Assembly (NCBI RefSeq): GCF_001499995.1
Contig: NZ_LQIU01000010.1
Span: 38,410-102,409, forward strand
Direction of reading: 5' to 3'
Length of the DNA: 64,000 nucleotides
DNA from: Mycobacterium sp. IS-1496
GTDB lineage: Bacteria; Actinomycetota; Actinomycetes; Mycobacteriales; Mycobacteriaceae
Shown: positions 40,171 to 49,394 of the stretch, in pieces
Layout: every line of letters begins with the position of its first letter
Position numbering within the stretch: the stretch's first letter is position 1
The notes under the pieces: model-generated
Seen by the model: the letters and a program-made list of their open reading frames with translations, nothing else
The model's database searches: none
What the model was told of the DNA's origin: nothing
Position numbers and translations under genes: made by a program

Positions 40171-40596
40171 TCAGTCGTAGATGACGGCGAGCCCCTTGCG
40201 CTGCATCTCGGCAAGCCCGTCCCGCATGGCCTGGAGCTGTTCGGGCGGATGCCCCCCACCCAGTCCGTCAGCTCGCCGACGACGGTGACGGGTTCACGGG
40301 TCCGGTACACGAGCGGGTCGGGTTGCCGGGGAAACTTCTTGTCCGTCACGTTCGGGTCGTCCTCCAGCTCGCCCTCGGGTTCCACGAGGTAGATGCGGGG
40401 CCGGCCCGCACCCTTGGCGAGTTCGGCGCCCCACACCGCCGCGTCGAGGGTCTGCGTCACGTACACGTGGTTCGACACGCGCCCGTCCTCGAAATTCGAC
40501 GGGGCGCCCCGGCACCAACCGGTCGCCCACCGCGAGGTCGGCCCTGGTGCCGTGCAGGTACGCACCCGACTCGTGGATCTCGAAAGGTTTGAGCAC
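40171..40596 (-). pseudogene. arr: Rifampin ADP-ribosyltransferase with two compensating frameshifts
   Basis: Arr inactivates rifamycins by transferring ADP-ribose from NAD+. The start (LKPFEIHESGAYLHGTRADL) and the end (HPPEQLQAMRDGLAEMQRKG, then LAVIYD) lie in one frame. The middle (NFEDGRVSNHVYVTQTLDAA to ELTDWVG) lies in another. The shifts fall in the run at 40501-40504 (one base too many) and the six-base run at 40252-40257 (one missing or two extra). Repairing both gives a normal length of about 141 residues. With both shifts the product would be cut short at 40294. Homopolymer sequencing error is an equal explanation. Confidence 0.85.
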
Positions 40597-40642
40597 GACA
40601 ACCCCCGTCCGTAGTAGCTGGACGGCGATTGTGCAGCAGGTC

Positions 40643-40664
40643 AGGGGCCTTGCCGCAAGCCCCC
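40643..40664. promoter_or_regulatory. GC-rich hairpin between the reductase and arr genes
   Basis: GGGGCCTTG, then CCG, then CAAGCCCC form a near-perfect stem with one bulge. There is no T-run. It sits after the stop of the deazaflavin-dependent reductase and before arr, so it could end transcription or act on arr expression. Confidence 0.35.
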
Positions 40665-40702
40665 ACCCCGGCCGTAAAGTGAGAGTGGGACGACGCCGGG
40701 TC

Positions 40703-41131
40703 TCAGACCCGGGTGAGTTCGAACAGCGGGATCACGCGGTCGGTGTTCGCCTGATACTCACCGAACGTGGGCGCCATCTCGACGATCCTGGAGTACACGG
40801 AGTCGCGTTCCTCGCGCGGCAGTTCCCGCACCGCGACGTCGTAGGCCTCGGTCCCGACCTCGATGTGGGCCCTCGGGTTCTTCCGCAGGTTGTGCACCCA
40901 CGCCGGATCCTTGGGCGCTCCGGCGTACGACCCGACGATGAGCATCTTGCCGTCGAGGGTCAGGTATGCCAGCGGCGACAACCTCGGTTCGCCGGACTTG
41001 GCGCCGACGGTGTGCAGGAGCAGCAGCGTGGCACCCTCGAACGGGCCGCCCACCACACCGTCGTTGTTCCGGAACTCCTCGACGATGGCCTTGTTGAAGT
41101 CGTTGAGCGAAGCTGAGTCAGGTCGGGTCAT
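40703..41131 (-). CDS. Deazaflavin (F420)-dependent nitroreductase family protein
   Basis: A 142-residue split-barrel protein of the Ddn/FDOR-A type. It has FEGATLLLLHTVGAKSGEPRLSPLAYL, the phosphate-binding KSG region, and PAWVHNLRKNPRAHIEVG. The ATG at 41131 gives the family length; longer readings add unrelated sequence. Members reduce quinones, nitro drugs or coumarins with F420H2. The native substrate is unknown. Confidence 0.88.
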   Translation of the reverse strand: MTRPDSASLNDFNKAIVEEFRNNDGVVGGPFEGATLLLLHTVGAKSGEPRLSPLAYLTLDGKMLIVGSYAGAPKDPAWVHNLRKNPRAHIEVGTEAYDVAVRELPREERDSVYSRIVEMAPTFGEYQANTDRVIPLFELTRV

Positions 41132-41308
41132 GCCGTGACCAGCGTCATACCGTCCCCGACTTATTCCCGCGGCGCGGCCGGTTAGCTGGCGTGGCCGACA
41201 CTGATTGACAGCGCAAATACGCGCATCCCCTGTTCCGTGTCCCGGCTGCGTGCTGACGAGCCGGTCAATACGATGATGACCTGCCCTGTTCAGCGGAGGA
41301 CGGAACAT

Positions 41309-44300
41309 GTGCATCACCTGGCGAACCCCGTGGCGCGCCGGCTGGCAAACGCCGCGCGCGACGGCGTGCCGGGTGCCGTGACGGCTCCCCTGCTCGATCT
41401 CGACGGCCGCGTGGTGGGCCGCGGCCCCCTGCTCGCCGAACTGCGCTCGGAGGTGGAGGCCGCCGAACGCGAGGGCGGCGGGTGCGTCCTGCTCAGCGGA
41501 GCGCCGGGCGTGGGCAAGTCAACCCTCGTCCAGGCGTTCGGCGCGGAGCTCACCGAGCACGGCTGCGTCTTCGCCTACGGTCGGTGCCGCGACGGCCAAC
41601 CCGCGCCGTACGCGGCGCTGGCCGACGGCCTCGGCGCGATCGTGCGCTTCATGGAGGCCACGGCCCCACCCGAGCGCGACAGGTGGCGCGCCGAACTGAC
41701 CTCCGGGATGTCGGCGCTGTCGGGCGTCCTCGGCGACCTCGTGCCCGACGTGGCCCGGGTCCTCGGCGAGACCGCGAAGGTCGCCGACCTCCACGCCGCC
41801 GAGGCCCGCAGCCGGCTGCACCGCGCCGCGATCCGCCTGATCTCCGACACGGCGTCGTTCCGGCCGGTGGCCCTGGCGATCGACGATCTGCAGTGGGCGG
41901 ACCGGGATTCCCTGCTCCTGCTGTCGGAACTGTTGACGACGTCGCTTCGCAACGTCCTGGTCCTGGGCACGCACCGGGCCGGGACGTTCGACCCGGCCGG
42001 GGCCGGGCTCGCCTCGGCGCGGATGCGCACCCTCGAACTCGCACCGCTGACCCGCGAAGACCTCGAGGAACTGCTGGCCGGGGTGTGCGGCCGGGGGCTG
42101 GAACTGGGTGATGTCGCAGCCGAGTTCCACCACCGCACCGGCGGCAATCCGCTGCAGGTGCGGCAACTCCTGCACCGCGCTCAGCGTGACGGCGCACTGA
42201 CCACCTCCGAAGCGAGCAGTCGATCCTGTTGGGATCTGCGGGTTCTCGCCTCCATCGAGGTGACCGCGACGACGGCGGAATTCCTCGGCCACCTCCTCGG
42301 CCAACTGCGCCCGATCGACCGCGCGGTGCTGGGTTCGCTGTCGTGCTTCGGCGGGGAGTTCGACCTCGACGACGCGACGGCGGCGGCGGGACGTCCGGCG
42401 GACGTGGTGGCCCACGCGCTCTGGTCGGCGCTCGAACTCCGCCTGCTCGAGGCCGTCGACGGCGGGGGCCGCCGCATCGCCAACGCGATCAGTCGCGACG
42501 CGCGATACCGCTTCAGCCATGACCGGGTGGCCGAGGCGGCGCGGGTGGGCCTGTCCGCCGAGGACAAACGGCAGATCCACCTGCGGATCGGCCGGCGACT
42601 GATGCGCCAGGGCGACGACCGGCTGTTCGAAGCGGCGCGACACCTCGGCATAGGCGGTCACGGTGTCGCCGACGAGCAGGAGCGCCTAGCGTTCGTCGAC
42701 GTACTGCAGCGAGCGGCACGAAAAGCCAAGGCGCAGACGTCCTTTCCGCTGGCTCTCGAATGCTGTCGCAACGCGCTGGACCTTCTCGGCGACGACCGCT
42801 GGGCCGCGCATTTCGCCCTCGCGCGGCAGCTGCACCTCGACGGCGCGAACGCCGCTCTGCTCGTCGGTGATGCGATCCGGCTGCATGCGCTGCTCGACGA
42901 AGCCGAGGTGATGCTGGTCGAGCCGGCCGACCGCGCGCGGCTCGCGTACCTCCGTCTGAAGGGCTGCGTAGCGCAGAACCGGTTGCAGGAGGCGCTGGAG
43001 ACCGGACTGCGTGCCCTCGACGAACTCGGTGCACCCCTGCCCGCCGCCGCGGGCAAACCCCGCATGGCCGCGGCGGTGCTGCGGATGAAACTCACGATGA
43101 GCCGCTGGCCCGACGAACGGCTCCTGGCGCTCCCCCACTGTGAGGACCGCTGCGTCATCGAGACGCAGCGGATCCTCACCGAACTGCGCAGCCTGTCCTA
43201 CATCGTCGCGCCCAACCTCTTCCCGTTGATCGTGCGCAGACAACTCGACCTGACCCTGGCCCATGGCCACACCTCGAGCTCACCGCTCGTTCTGGTGAGC
43301 TTCGGTCTGCTGCTGGTGATGACCGGCGACCGCGCAGGCAGTCAGCGGTTCGGAGAGGTGAGTATGCGCCTCGCCGACCGCGACGAGTTCCTCGAGGCGC
43401 GCCCCCAGACGGTGTTCATGTGCCTGAATTTCATCCGGCACTGGCGTCACCCGCTGCGCGACGGTCTGAGCCGGCTCCGCGACGCCGTCACCGAGGCGCT
43501 CGACCAGGGTGATCACGAATACGCGGGTTTCCTGGCGGCCGCGCTGCTCTCCCAGTCGTTCTGGATCGGCAGGCCGCTGACGGAGATCGACGCGCTGGCG
43601 CGCTCACTGATCCCCGAGATCCGTTCCCAACCGGTGCCCAGCGCGCTGTGCCAGGCCGTCCAGCAGATCTGCCTGAACCTGATGGGCCGCAGCGGTGACC
43701 CGTTCCTGCTCGCGGGCGAGAGCGGCTACGACGAGCGCGAGGCGCTGGCCGCGGCCCGGCGCGAGGGCGACGAGGTGGCGCTGAGCACCGTCGCCACGAT
43801 GAAACTGGGCCTGTACTTCTGGTGCGCGGATTACGCCGGCGCCGCCGACGCCGCCGGCGAAACCCTCGCGCACGCGGGCGGTATGGCGGGCACGGCCATC
43901 TTCCAGCTCGATCACCTGATCGCGGCGCTGAGCATGATCCACGCCGCCCCCGGTGACCGTGCGACCCGCCAGTGCGTGCACCGGGCCCTGGAGCTGCACC
44001 GCAAATGGGCCGTCGATGCGCCGGCCAACTATGCGGCACCCTGCGAGTTGCTCGAGGGGGTGTGGGCGCGGGCGGGCGGACATCACCGCAAGGCGGAACT
44101 GCACCTCGAGCGCGCGATGACGCTCGCGGACCGCCATCAGCTGCCGTTGATCGCGGCGCTCGCCCATGAAGAAGCCGCCACCCACTACACCGACGTCGGG
44201 CGGCGCTCCCTCGCCGAGCACCTGCTGCGCACCGCGCACCAGCGATGGCTGCGCCAGGGCATGACGCTGCGCGCCACCAAGCTCGCCCGCACCCATCCCT

Positions 44301-45694
44301 GGCTGCTGAGTCGCGAACTGGTCCCGGCGGAGTCCGACGGCGTCGACCCCTCCGCGGCACACCACGTGATGCGCGCGTTGTCGGGGGCTCGTACAGCCGA
44401 TCGCCTCGCGACCGTCGTTCTCGGGACGGTCGCCGACCTCACCGACGCAGGCCGGATCCTGCTGCTCACCGGCGAGGGCGAGGGACTCGCGGTGCGCGCC
44501 GTCCGCGAGGGTGACACCACCGAGATCGTCGACGGGCCGTGGACGGAGGTCCGTTACGACAGGAGCGTCGTCCGCCGCGCGACGGACAGTGGCGCGCCGC
44601 TACGGGTCCCGTCTGACGCCGCCCGCCGGGTCAGCGCCGTCCTGGCCACCCCGATCCTGGTGCAGGACAGGGTGATCGGCATCGTCTACGCCGAACATCG
44701 GGAACCGGGCCACGATTTCACCCCGGTCCAGCAGGAGGCCGTCGCGTTCGTCTGCGATCAGGCCGCCGCGCCCCTGTGGAACTTCCAGCTCGAACAGCGT
44801 CTGCGAGCCGCCGACGAACACCGACGCTCGCTGATCGACGTGCAGTCCAAGTTCGTGCCGAACGAACTGCTGCGCATCCTCGACATCGACGACCTGCGCC
44901 GCGTCCGCAGCGGATACCGCGTCGAGCGGACGATGACGGTGCTCATCTCCGACATCCGTGGCTACACCACGATGCTCGAGGACATGAGCGTCTCCGAGGC
45001 GAGCAATCTCGCCATGGGGTTCATGCGGGCCGTCGAGGTGCCGATCATCTCGTGCAACGGCATGATCCAGGACGTCCGTGGTGACGAGATCGTCGCGGTC
45101 TTCGACTCCGACCCGGACAGCGCGGTGCGCGCGGGCCTGGCGATGCTGCGCTCGCTGCGGGACCACAACCAGGATCGGGTGGCGCACGGGTCCGAGGAAC
45201 TGCGGGTCGGCATCGGAATCAACACCGGCGTCGTGGGTGTCGGGCTCGTCGGCGGGGTGAACCGCATGGTGTTGACCATCATCGGCGATGCGGTGAATCT
45301 GGCGGCGCGCATCGAGAGCACCAACAAACGCTACGGTTCGGCGCTGCTCGTCTCCGACGCCACGTGCGCCCGCTTGACCGACCCAAGCCAGTTCGACATC
45401 CGCCGGATGGAGCGCGTGATGGTGGTCAACCGGCGCAGGCCGGTGACGATCTCCGAGGTCTACGACGACGACCCGGCACCGCTGCGTGAGGCCAAACGCC
45501 GGGCCCAGCCCGCGTTCGACCGCGCCTTCGCGCTGTTCGACGCCGGCCGCACCGACGAGGCGCGCGCGGCCTTCGAGCACTGCCGCGATCTGCTGCCCGG
45601 CGACCCGATCGCACCGCTGCACCTGACCCACTGCGATGCGGTGACCCACGGGGAGATGTCCCCCGGCCAGGACATCGTGCTCATCCACAAGTAG
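41309..45694 (+). CDS. ATPase-TPR-GAF sensor with C-terminal class III nucleotidyl cyclase
   Basis: A 1461-residue multidomain signalling protein. An AAA/STAND-type ATPase opens the chain (Walker A SGAPGVGKST at 64-72, Walker B ALAIDDLQWADRD). A long helical TPR-like region follows to about 1030. A GAF-like domain precedes the end (PILVQDRVIGIVYAEHREPG). A class III cyclase is at about 1205-1380, with both metal Asp residues (ISDIRGYT, Asp1215; VRGDEIVAVF, Asp1259) and TIIGDAVNLAARIES. It should make cAMP or cGMP. The GTG at 41309 has GGAGGA eight nt before it and was preferred to a GTG 72 nt upstream without one. The next operon starts 23 nt later. Confidence 0.85.
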   Translation: MHHLANPVARRLANAARDGVPGAVTAPLLDLDGRVVGRGPLLAELRSEVEAAEREGGGCVLLSGAPGVGKSTLVQAFGAELTEHGCVFAYGRCRDGQPAPYAALADGLGAIVRFMEATAPPERDRWRAELTSGMSALSGVLGDLVPDVARVLGETAKVADLHAAEARSRLHRAAIRLISDTASFRPVALAIDDLQWADRDSLLLLSELLTTSLRNVLVLGTHRAGTFDPAGAGLASARMRTLELAPLTREDLEELLAGVCGRGLELGDVAAEFHHRTGGNPLQVRQLLHRAQRDGALTTSEASSRSCWDLRVLASIEVTATTAEFLGHLLGQLRPIDRAVLGSLSCFGGEFDLDDATAAAGRPADVVAHALWSALELRLLEAVDGGGRRIANAISRDARYRFSHDRVAEAARVGLSAEDKRQIHLRIGRRLMRQGDDRLFEAARHLGIGGHGVADEQERLAFVDVLQRAARKAKAQTSFPLALECCRNALDLLGDDRWAAHFALARQLHLDGANAALLVGDAIRLHALLDEAEVMLVEPADRARLAYLRLKGCVAQNRLQEALETGLRALDELGAPLPAAAGKPRMAAAVLRMKLTMSRWPDERLLALPHCEDRCVIETQRILTELRSLSYIVAPNLFPLIVRRQLDLTLAHGHTSSSPLVLVSFGLLLVMTGDRAGSQRFGEVSMRLADRDEFLEARPQTVFMCLNFIRHWRHPLRDGLSRLRDAVTEALDQGDHEYAGFLAAALLSQSFWIGRPLTEIDALARSLIPEIRSQPVPSALCQAVQQICLNLMGRSGDPFLLAGESGYDEREALAAARREGDEVALSTVATMKLGLYFWCADYAGAADAAGETLAHAGGMAGTAIFQLDHLIAALSMIHAAPGDRATRQCVHRALELHRKWAVDAPANYAAPCELLEGVWARAGGHHRKAELHLERAMTLADRHQLPLIAALAHEEAATHYTDVGRRSLAEHLLRTAHQRWLRQGMTLRATKLARTHPWLLSRELVPAESDGVDPSAAHHVMRALSGARTADRLATVVLGTVADLTDAGRILLLTGEGEGLAVRAVREGDTTEIVDGPWTEVRYDRSVVRRATDSGAPLRVPSDAARRVSAVLATPILVQDRVIGIVYAEHREPGHDFTPVQQEAVAFVCDQAAAPLWNFQLEQRLRAADEHRRSLIDVQSKFVPNELLRILDIDDLRRVRSGYRVERTMTVLISDIRGYTTMLEDMSVSEASNLAMGFMRAVEVPIISCNGMIQDVRGDEIVAVFDSDPDSAVRAGLAMLRSLRDHNQDRVAHGSEELRVGIGINTGVVGVGLVGGVNRMVLTIIGDAVNLAARIESTNKRYGSALLVSDATCARLTDPSQFDIRRMERVMVVNRRRPVTISEVYDDDPAPLREAKRRAQPAFDRAFALFDAGRTDEARAAFEHCRDLLPGDPIAPLHLTHCDAVTHGEMSPGQDIVLIHK

Positions 45695-45717
45695 GACAAC
45701 AAGAGGGGGAAACGCAC

Positions 45718-46500
45718 ATGCATGTGAGCGCCGATCGGTTGAACCTGTCCGACAACGCCATTCAGCGGACCTTCGAGCAGACCTGCGTCGCCTGGCAGGC
45801 GATCCCGCACTGGGACATCGGCGATCCCGGTGCCACGAGGGTGCGCAGCGACACGGTGAACCCGCCCGGTTCCCCGACGTCGCTGAAGTTCACCGACCGC
45901 GAGAAGCCGTCCGATCTCGCTCTGGCCCAGATCGCCGCCCCGACACCGGACTCGATGATCGCGACTGCGGTGGCCGCCGCCACCGCGCTCGCCACAGACG
46001 TCGACGCCACGGTCATCACCGCACTTCTCACCGACCCGATCGACGACCTCGAACTCGCCGGGACCGACCCGCAGAACATCATGAAGACGCTCATCGCCGG
46101 CCGGGCGAAACTCGAGGACGGCGGCTTTCGGGCCCCGTCGTGCCTGCTCACCAACACCAAGGGATACCAGGACCTCAGCGCCTTCAGCGGCAGCTACCCG
46201 GTGACGGATCTGGTACTGGCCGCCGCCAACGTCAACTCGCTGCACCGGTGCTCCCAATTGGACCTGGTGGCGGGGAAAGCCGCGATGGTCATGCTCGGCA
46301 GGCGACAGCGGATCGCGCACGGCGCCGCCGCAGAGGCGTCATGCGGTGAGGAGCCCGTGGATCTCGCGGTCAGGGTGATGCCCAGCCTCGAAGTCATCGG
46401 CGCGAAGGCGGCCGCCGAAATCGAGGCCGTGGTGCGGATCTCGTTCGCCACCCGGGTCACCGACAACACCGGCGTGGTCACCTTGCACGAGGGACCATGA
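45718..46500 (+). CDS. HK97-fold / encapsulin-like protein (candidate shell protein)
   Basis: A 260-residue protein without close resemblance to a named family. The pattern fits an HK97 coat fold: an N-terminal arm and E-loop-like part (1-75), an Ala-rich spine helix (about 77-104), and an A-domain-like region with KLEDGGFRAPSCLLTNTKGY (131-150), comparable to the encapsulin stretch ending in SVLLSADVYTKV. It closes with VDLAVRVMPSLEVIGAKAAA and RISFATRVTDNTGVVTLHEG, as in coat and encapsulin C-termini. It is first in an operon with a prenyl synthase, a known cargo type of Family 2 encapsulins. It is shorter than most Family 2 shells. No phage genes are near. Confidence 0.55.
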   Translation: MHVSADRLNLSDNAIQRTFEQTCVAWQAIPHWDIGDPGATRVRSDTVNPPGSPTSLKFTDREKPSDLALAQIAAPTPDSMIATAVAAATALATDVDATVITALLTDPIDDLELAGTDPQNIMKTLIAGRAKLEDGGFRAPSCLLTNTKGYQDLSAFSGSYPVTDLVLAAANVNSLHRCSQLDLVAGKAAMVMLGRRQRIAHGAAAEASCGEEPVDLAVRVMPSLEVIGAKAAAEIEAVVRISFATRVTDNTGVVTLHEGP

Positions 46501-47660
46501 CGTCGACCGTCTCCGACCGCCACGTCGTGGTGCACCCGCTCGAGGACTACCTCGCGCTGTGCAAGGAGTCCTGCGACCGTGAGATCGAGCGGTTGTACGG
46601 GTCCGACGAACGCGGGACGGGCTTCGCCGCGCTGCTGCTCGACTACCCCCGCCGGGGCGGCAAGGCGCTGCGGCCCGCGCTGAGCATCGCGGTCTGCCTC
46701 GGCCTCGGCGGACACCTGGACGCGGTGCTGCCGACCGCGGCGACCCTGGAGCTTTACCACAACGCCTTTCTCATCCACGATGACATCGAGGACGAATCCT
46801 GGTGGCGCCGCGGCAAACCCACGATGCACATCGACCACGGCGTCCCGATCGCGGTCAATGTCGGTGACGCCATGCTCTCGATGTCGCTGCAACCGCTGCT
46901 GGACAACGTCGAACGCATCGGGCTCGGACCGGCCCTGCGCATCCTGCGGGCCGTCGCCCACATGACCCGGAAAACCGTGGAAGGCCAGGCGATCGAGCTC
47001 GAGTGGGTGCGGTCCAACGCGTGGCGCCTGGACGACGCCGACTACCTCGAGATGGTCGAGCTGAAGACGAGTTGGTACTCCTTCATCACACCCCTGCAGG
47101 CGGGCGCGATCGCCGCCGGCTCCGAACCGGACCGGCTGGCGGCACTGGAGGCGCTCGGGCGGCACCTCGGGGCGGCCTTCCAGATCACCGACGACCTGCT
47201 GAATCTGCGCGCGGACCCGCAGGAGTACGGCAAGGAGATCGGCGGCGACCTGTGGGAGGGCAAACGCACGCTGATGCTGCTGCACACCCTGCGTTCGGCC
47301 CAACCCGATGACCGCAGGCGCGCCCTGGAGATCCTGGGCAGGCGGCGTCCGGCCACCGACACCGAGACGGGACTCGCCGGCCTGCTCGACAAGCTGACCG
47401 CCCGCGGGGACCTGTCCCCGGCGGGGCGGGCCGAGATCGCGGCCCGGTTCCACACCGCGCAGACCAAGAACCTGGACGACATCCAGTGGTTGTACGACCT
47501 GATGCACCATGTCGGATCACTGCGGCATGCCCGTGAGGTGGCCGCGCGACACGCACGCCACGCCGCGGCCGTACTCGCCGGTCTCGACTGGCTGCCACCC
47601 AGCCGCCACCGGGAAGCACTGACCCAGCTCGTCGATTACGTGCACGGGCGGACCCGATGA
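46497..47660 (+). CDS. Polyprenyl (GGPP-type) diphosphate synthase
   Basis: A 387-residue trans-isoprenyl diphosphate synthase. It has GGKALRP (54-60), the first Asp-rich motif DDIED (95-99) and the second motif in FQITDDLLN (232-236). The last position of that motif is Asn instead of Asp, as seen in some GGPP synthases. Phe91, four residues before the first Asp, suggests a C15-C20 product (inference). About 60 C-terminal residues after the core are Arg/His/Ala-rich. The ATGA overlap with the HK97-like gene points to coupled synthesis, which would suit shell and cargo. Confidence 0.88.
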   Translation: MTSTVSDRHVVVHPLEDYLALCKESCDREIERLYGSDERGTGFAALLLDYPRRGGKALRPALSIAVCLGLGGHLDAVLPTAATLELYHNAFLIHDDIEDESWWRRGKPTMHIDHGVPIAVNVGDAMLSMSLQPLLDNVERIGLGPALRILRAVAHMTRKTVEGQAIELEWVRSNAWRLDDADYLEMVELKTSWYSFITPLQAGAIAAGSEPDRLAALEALGRHLGAAFQITDDLLNLRADPQEYGKEIGGDLWEGKRTLMLLHTLRSAQPDDRRRALEILGRRRPATDTETGLAGLLDKLTARGDLSPAGRAEIAARFHTAQTKNLDDIQWLYDLMHHVGSLRHAREVAARHARHAAAVLAGLDWLPPSRHREALTQLVDYVHGRTR

Positions 47661-48115
47661 CCCCCGAGACCCTGGTCCGGCTGCTCGCCGAACTCGAGCG
47701 GATCCGCACCCTCACCCTGGATCTGGTCGAGAAGAGCACGCCCGCACTGCAACCCGCCCCACCCGACGACGCCGGCGAACCCGCCCGCGCGGTGTTCGAC
47801 CTGCTCCTCGGGGCGCGCCGCGCGGTTCTCGGCAACCCCGCAGCCGCCCGCGAGGTGCACGACCTGCTCGTCGCGGAGGGCCGGCGCTACGCGGACACAC
47901 CGGCCGGAGCGCGACTGCGCGACGGGCTCGTCGCCTCCGAGGCGGTCGAGAACCTGCGCCGCATCTGGGAGACGGTCAGCCTCAACGTTCTCGACGGGCC
48001 CGCCGGCGCCGACGGCGTACCGGACGCGTGGGCCGATCTGCTCGCGGACGCGGTCATCGGGCACGGCCTCGACGATGCGCTCCTGGCCCCCCTGCGCCCG
48101 GAGGGATTCGCATGA
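47657..48115 (+). CDS. Small helical protein of unknown function in the isoprenoid operon
   Basis: A 152-residue, helix-rich, acidic protein (starts TPETLVRLLAELERIRTLTLDLVEKS). It has no Cys, no membrane segment and no motif I recognise. It overlaps the prenyl synthase by 4 nt and the next gene by 4 nt. Such a place suits an adaptor or chaperone for the enzymes, but this is inference. Confidence 0.65.
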   Translation: MTPETLVRLLAELERIRTLTLDLVEKSTPALQPAPPDDAGEPARAVFDLLLGARRAVLGNPAAAREVHDLLVAEGRRYADTPAGARLRDGLVASEAVENLRRIWETVSLNVLDGPAGADGVPDAWADLLADAVIGHGLDDALLAPLRPEGFA

Positions 48116-48375
48116 CGCTCACCGACCCGCGCCGGGCGCTGGCAGAACAGAGCAGCTTCATCGGCTATCTGACGGGCCTGGCCGGCGCCGCCCACGTCGT
48201 CCGCGCCCTGACCGACGGACCCCGCGCCCAGAGTTGCTCTCCGGCAGACGACTTCGTCTACGGTCTGCTCGGACTGGCGAGCCTCGGGCGCAGCATCGAG
48301 CACCTCGCCGTGCCCGTGCACCCATCCGCGCGGAACACACCGCACACCCCGGAACAGATCCGGTGGCTCCGATGA
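48112..48375 (+). CDS. Very small protein of unknown function in the isoprenoid operon
   Basis: An 87-residue protein from the ATG at 48112 (ATGA overlap): EQSSFIGYLTGLAGAAHVVR, then a Cys, and DDFVYGLLGLASLGRSIEHL. It looks like two short amphipathic helices and could be a small subunit or lipid-associated factor. No family is recognised. The overlaps on both sides and good codon use support it as real. Confidence 0.6.
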   Translation: MTLTDPRRALAEQSSFIGYLTGLAGAAHVVRALTDGPRAQSCSPADDFVYGLLGLASLGRSIEHLAVPVHPSARNTPHTPEQIRWLR

Positions 48376-49394
48376 CCGCGGCGCTCACCGTCAGCGACTT
48401 CCTCCGCACCCCCGTACACGCCGCCGCGCGCCCCGAGGGATTCAAAGAATGGCACCACTTCGTCGTCCACGGACCCGATCTGCGGCTGTTGGTGAACTTC
48501 AGCCTCACCGACCAGACGTCGCCGACGAGGGGTGCACGGCTCGCGCCGCGGGTGATCGTGATCGCGCACGACCGCCGGTGGACCGGCGCCGTCGAGCGGT
48601 TCGACGCCTCCGACCTGGACGTCTCGTCCGACCTCGGCGCGCTGTCGCTCGGCGGCAACCGCCTCACCGTGCGCCCTGACGGTTACGACGTGACCATCGA
48701 CCTGCCCGCGCACGGCATGCACGGCGAACTGCGCCTGACATCGGTGAGCAGGCCGTTCGTCGTCAACAACCAGCCGGTGGGCGACGGCACGATGTGCTGG
48801 TTGTTCGTGCCGCGGCTGCGCGCCGACGGATGGCTGCGGATCGGCGACCGCGACCACCGCGTCCTCGCCGCGCCGGCCTACCACGACCACAACTGGGGCC
48901 GGTTCCGGTGGGGAGGCGACTTCGGCTGGACGTGGGGAACACTGCTGCCGACGGACGCCGATGATCCGTGGTCGTTCGTCTTCCTGCAGATGACCGACCG
49001 GGCGCGGCTGCGCTGCCTGTCCCAGGCGCTGTACGTGTGGCACCGCGACGAACCCGCGGCGATCTTCCGGCATGGCGCGCTCGGCACGCACCACCACGGC
49101 ATCCTCGACCGCGGCCCGGACTGCACCCTGCCGCCTGCCATGCGGTTACTCCTCGACGGGCGGTCACCCGGGGTACCGGAACGTGTCGACATCACCGCGG
49201 ACCGGGCCGGCGACACGGTGCACGCCGAGTTCCGCCCACACTCCTTCGTACGGCTGGCGCAACCGAGCGAGGTCCGCCTCGACGGTGCGACCGTCCTGTG
49301 TGAGACGAGCGGCACCGCCCACGTGACCGGATCGGTCGGCGGTGCGGACTTCGACGTCGTCGGCGCCGGTGTATTCGAGTTCCTCCATGGCTGA
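48372..49394 (+). CDS. CrtC/AttH-like lipocalin-fold enzyme (carotenoid hydratase-related)
   Basis: A 340-residue protein that resembles the AttH/CrtC superfamily, which includes carotenoid 1,2-hydratase and acts on hydrophobic isoprenoid or lipid substrates. Key pieces are EGFKEWHHFVVHGPDLRLLV, the hallmark YHDHNWGRFRWGGDFGWTWG and LGTHHHG. The ATG overlaps the previous stop. No signal peptide is seen. In this operon it would act after the prenyl synthase; the exact reaction cannot be read from sequence. Confidence 0.7.
   Translation: MTAALTVSDFLRTPVHAAARPEGFKEWHHFVVHGPDLRLLVNFSLTDQTSPTRGARLAPRVIVIAHDRRWTGAVERFDASDLDVSSDLGALSLGGNRLTVRPDGYDVTIDLPAHGMHGELRLTSVSRPFVVNNQPVGDGTMCWLFVPRLRADGWLRIGDRDHRVLAAPAYHDHNWGRFRWGGDFGWTWGTLLPTDADDPWSFVFLQMTDRARLRCLSQALYVWHRDEPAAIFRHGALGTHHHGILDRGPDCTLPPAMRLLLDGRSPGVPERVDITADRAGDTVHAEFRPHSFVRLAQPSEVRLDGATVLCETSGTAHVTGSVGGADFDVVGAGVFEFLHG

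Noticed and set aside
41237..41308. Upstream GTG as the cyclase start
   Set aside because: No ribosome site before it, whereas the GTG at 41309 has GGAGGA eight nt upstream and a plausible N-terminus.
45718..46500. Prophage capsid remnant
   Set aside because: No other phage gene within the window, and the gene is embedded in a coupled metabolic operon.
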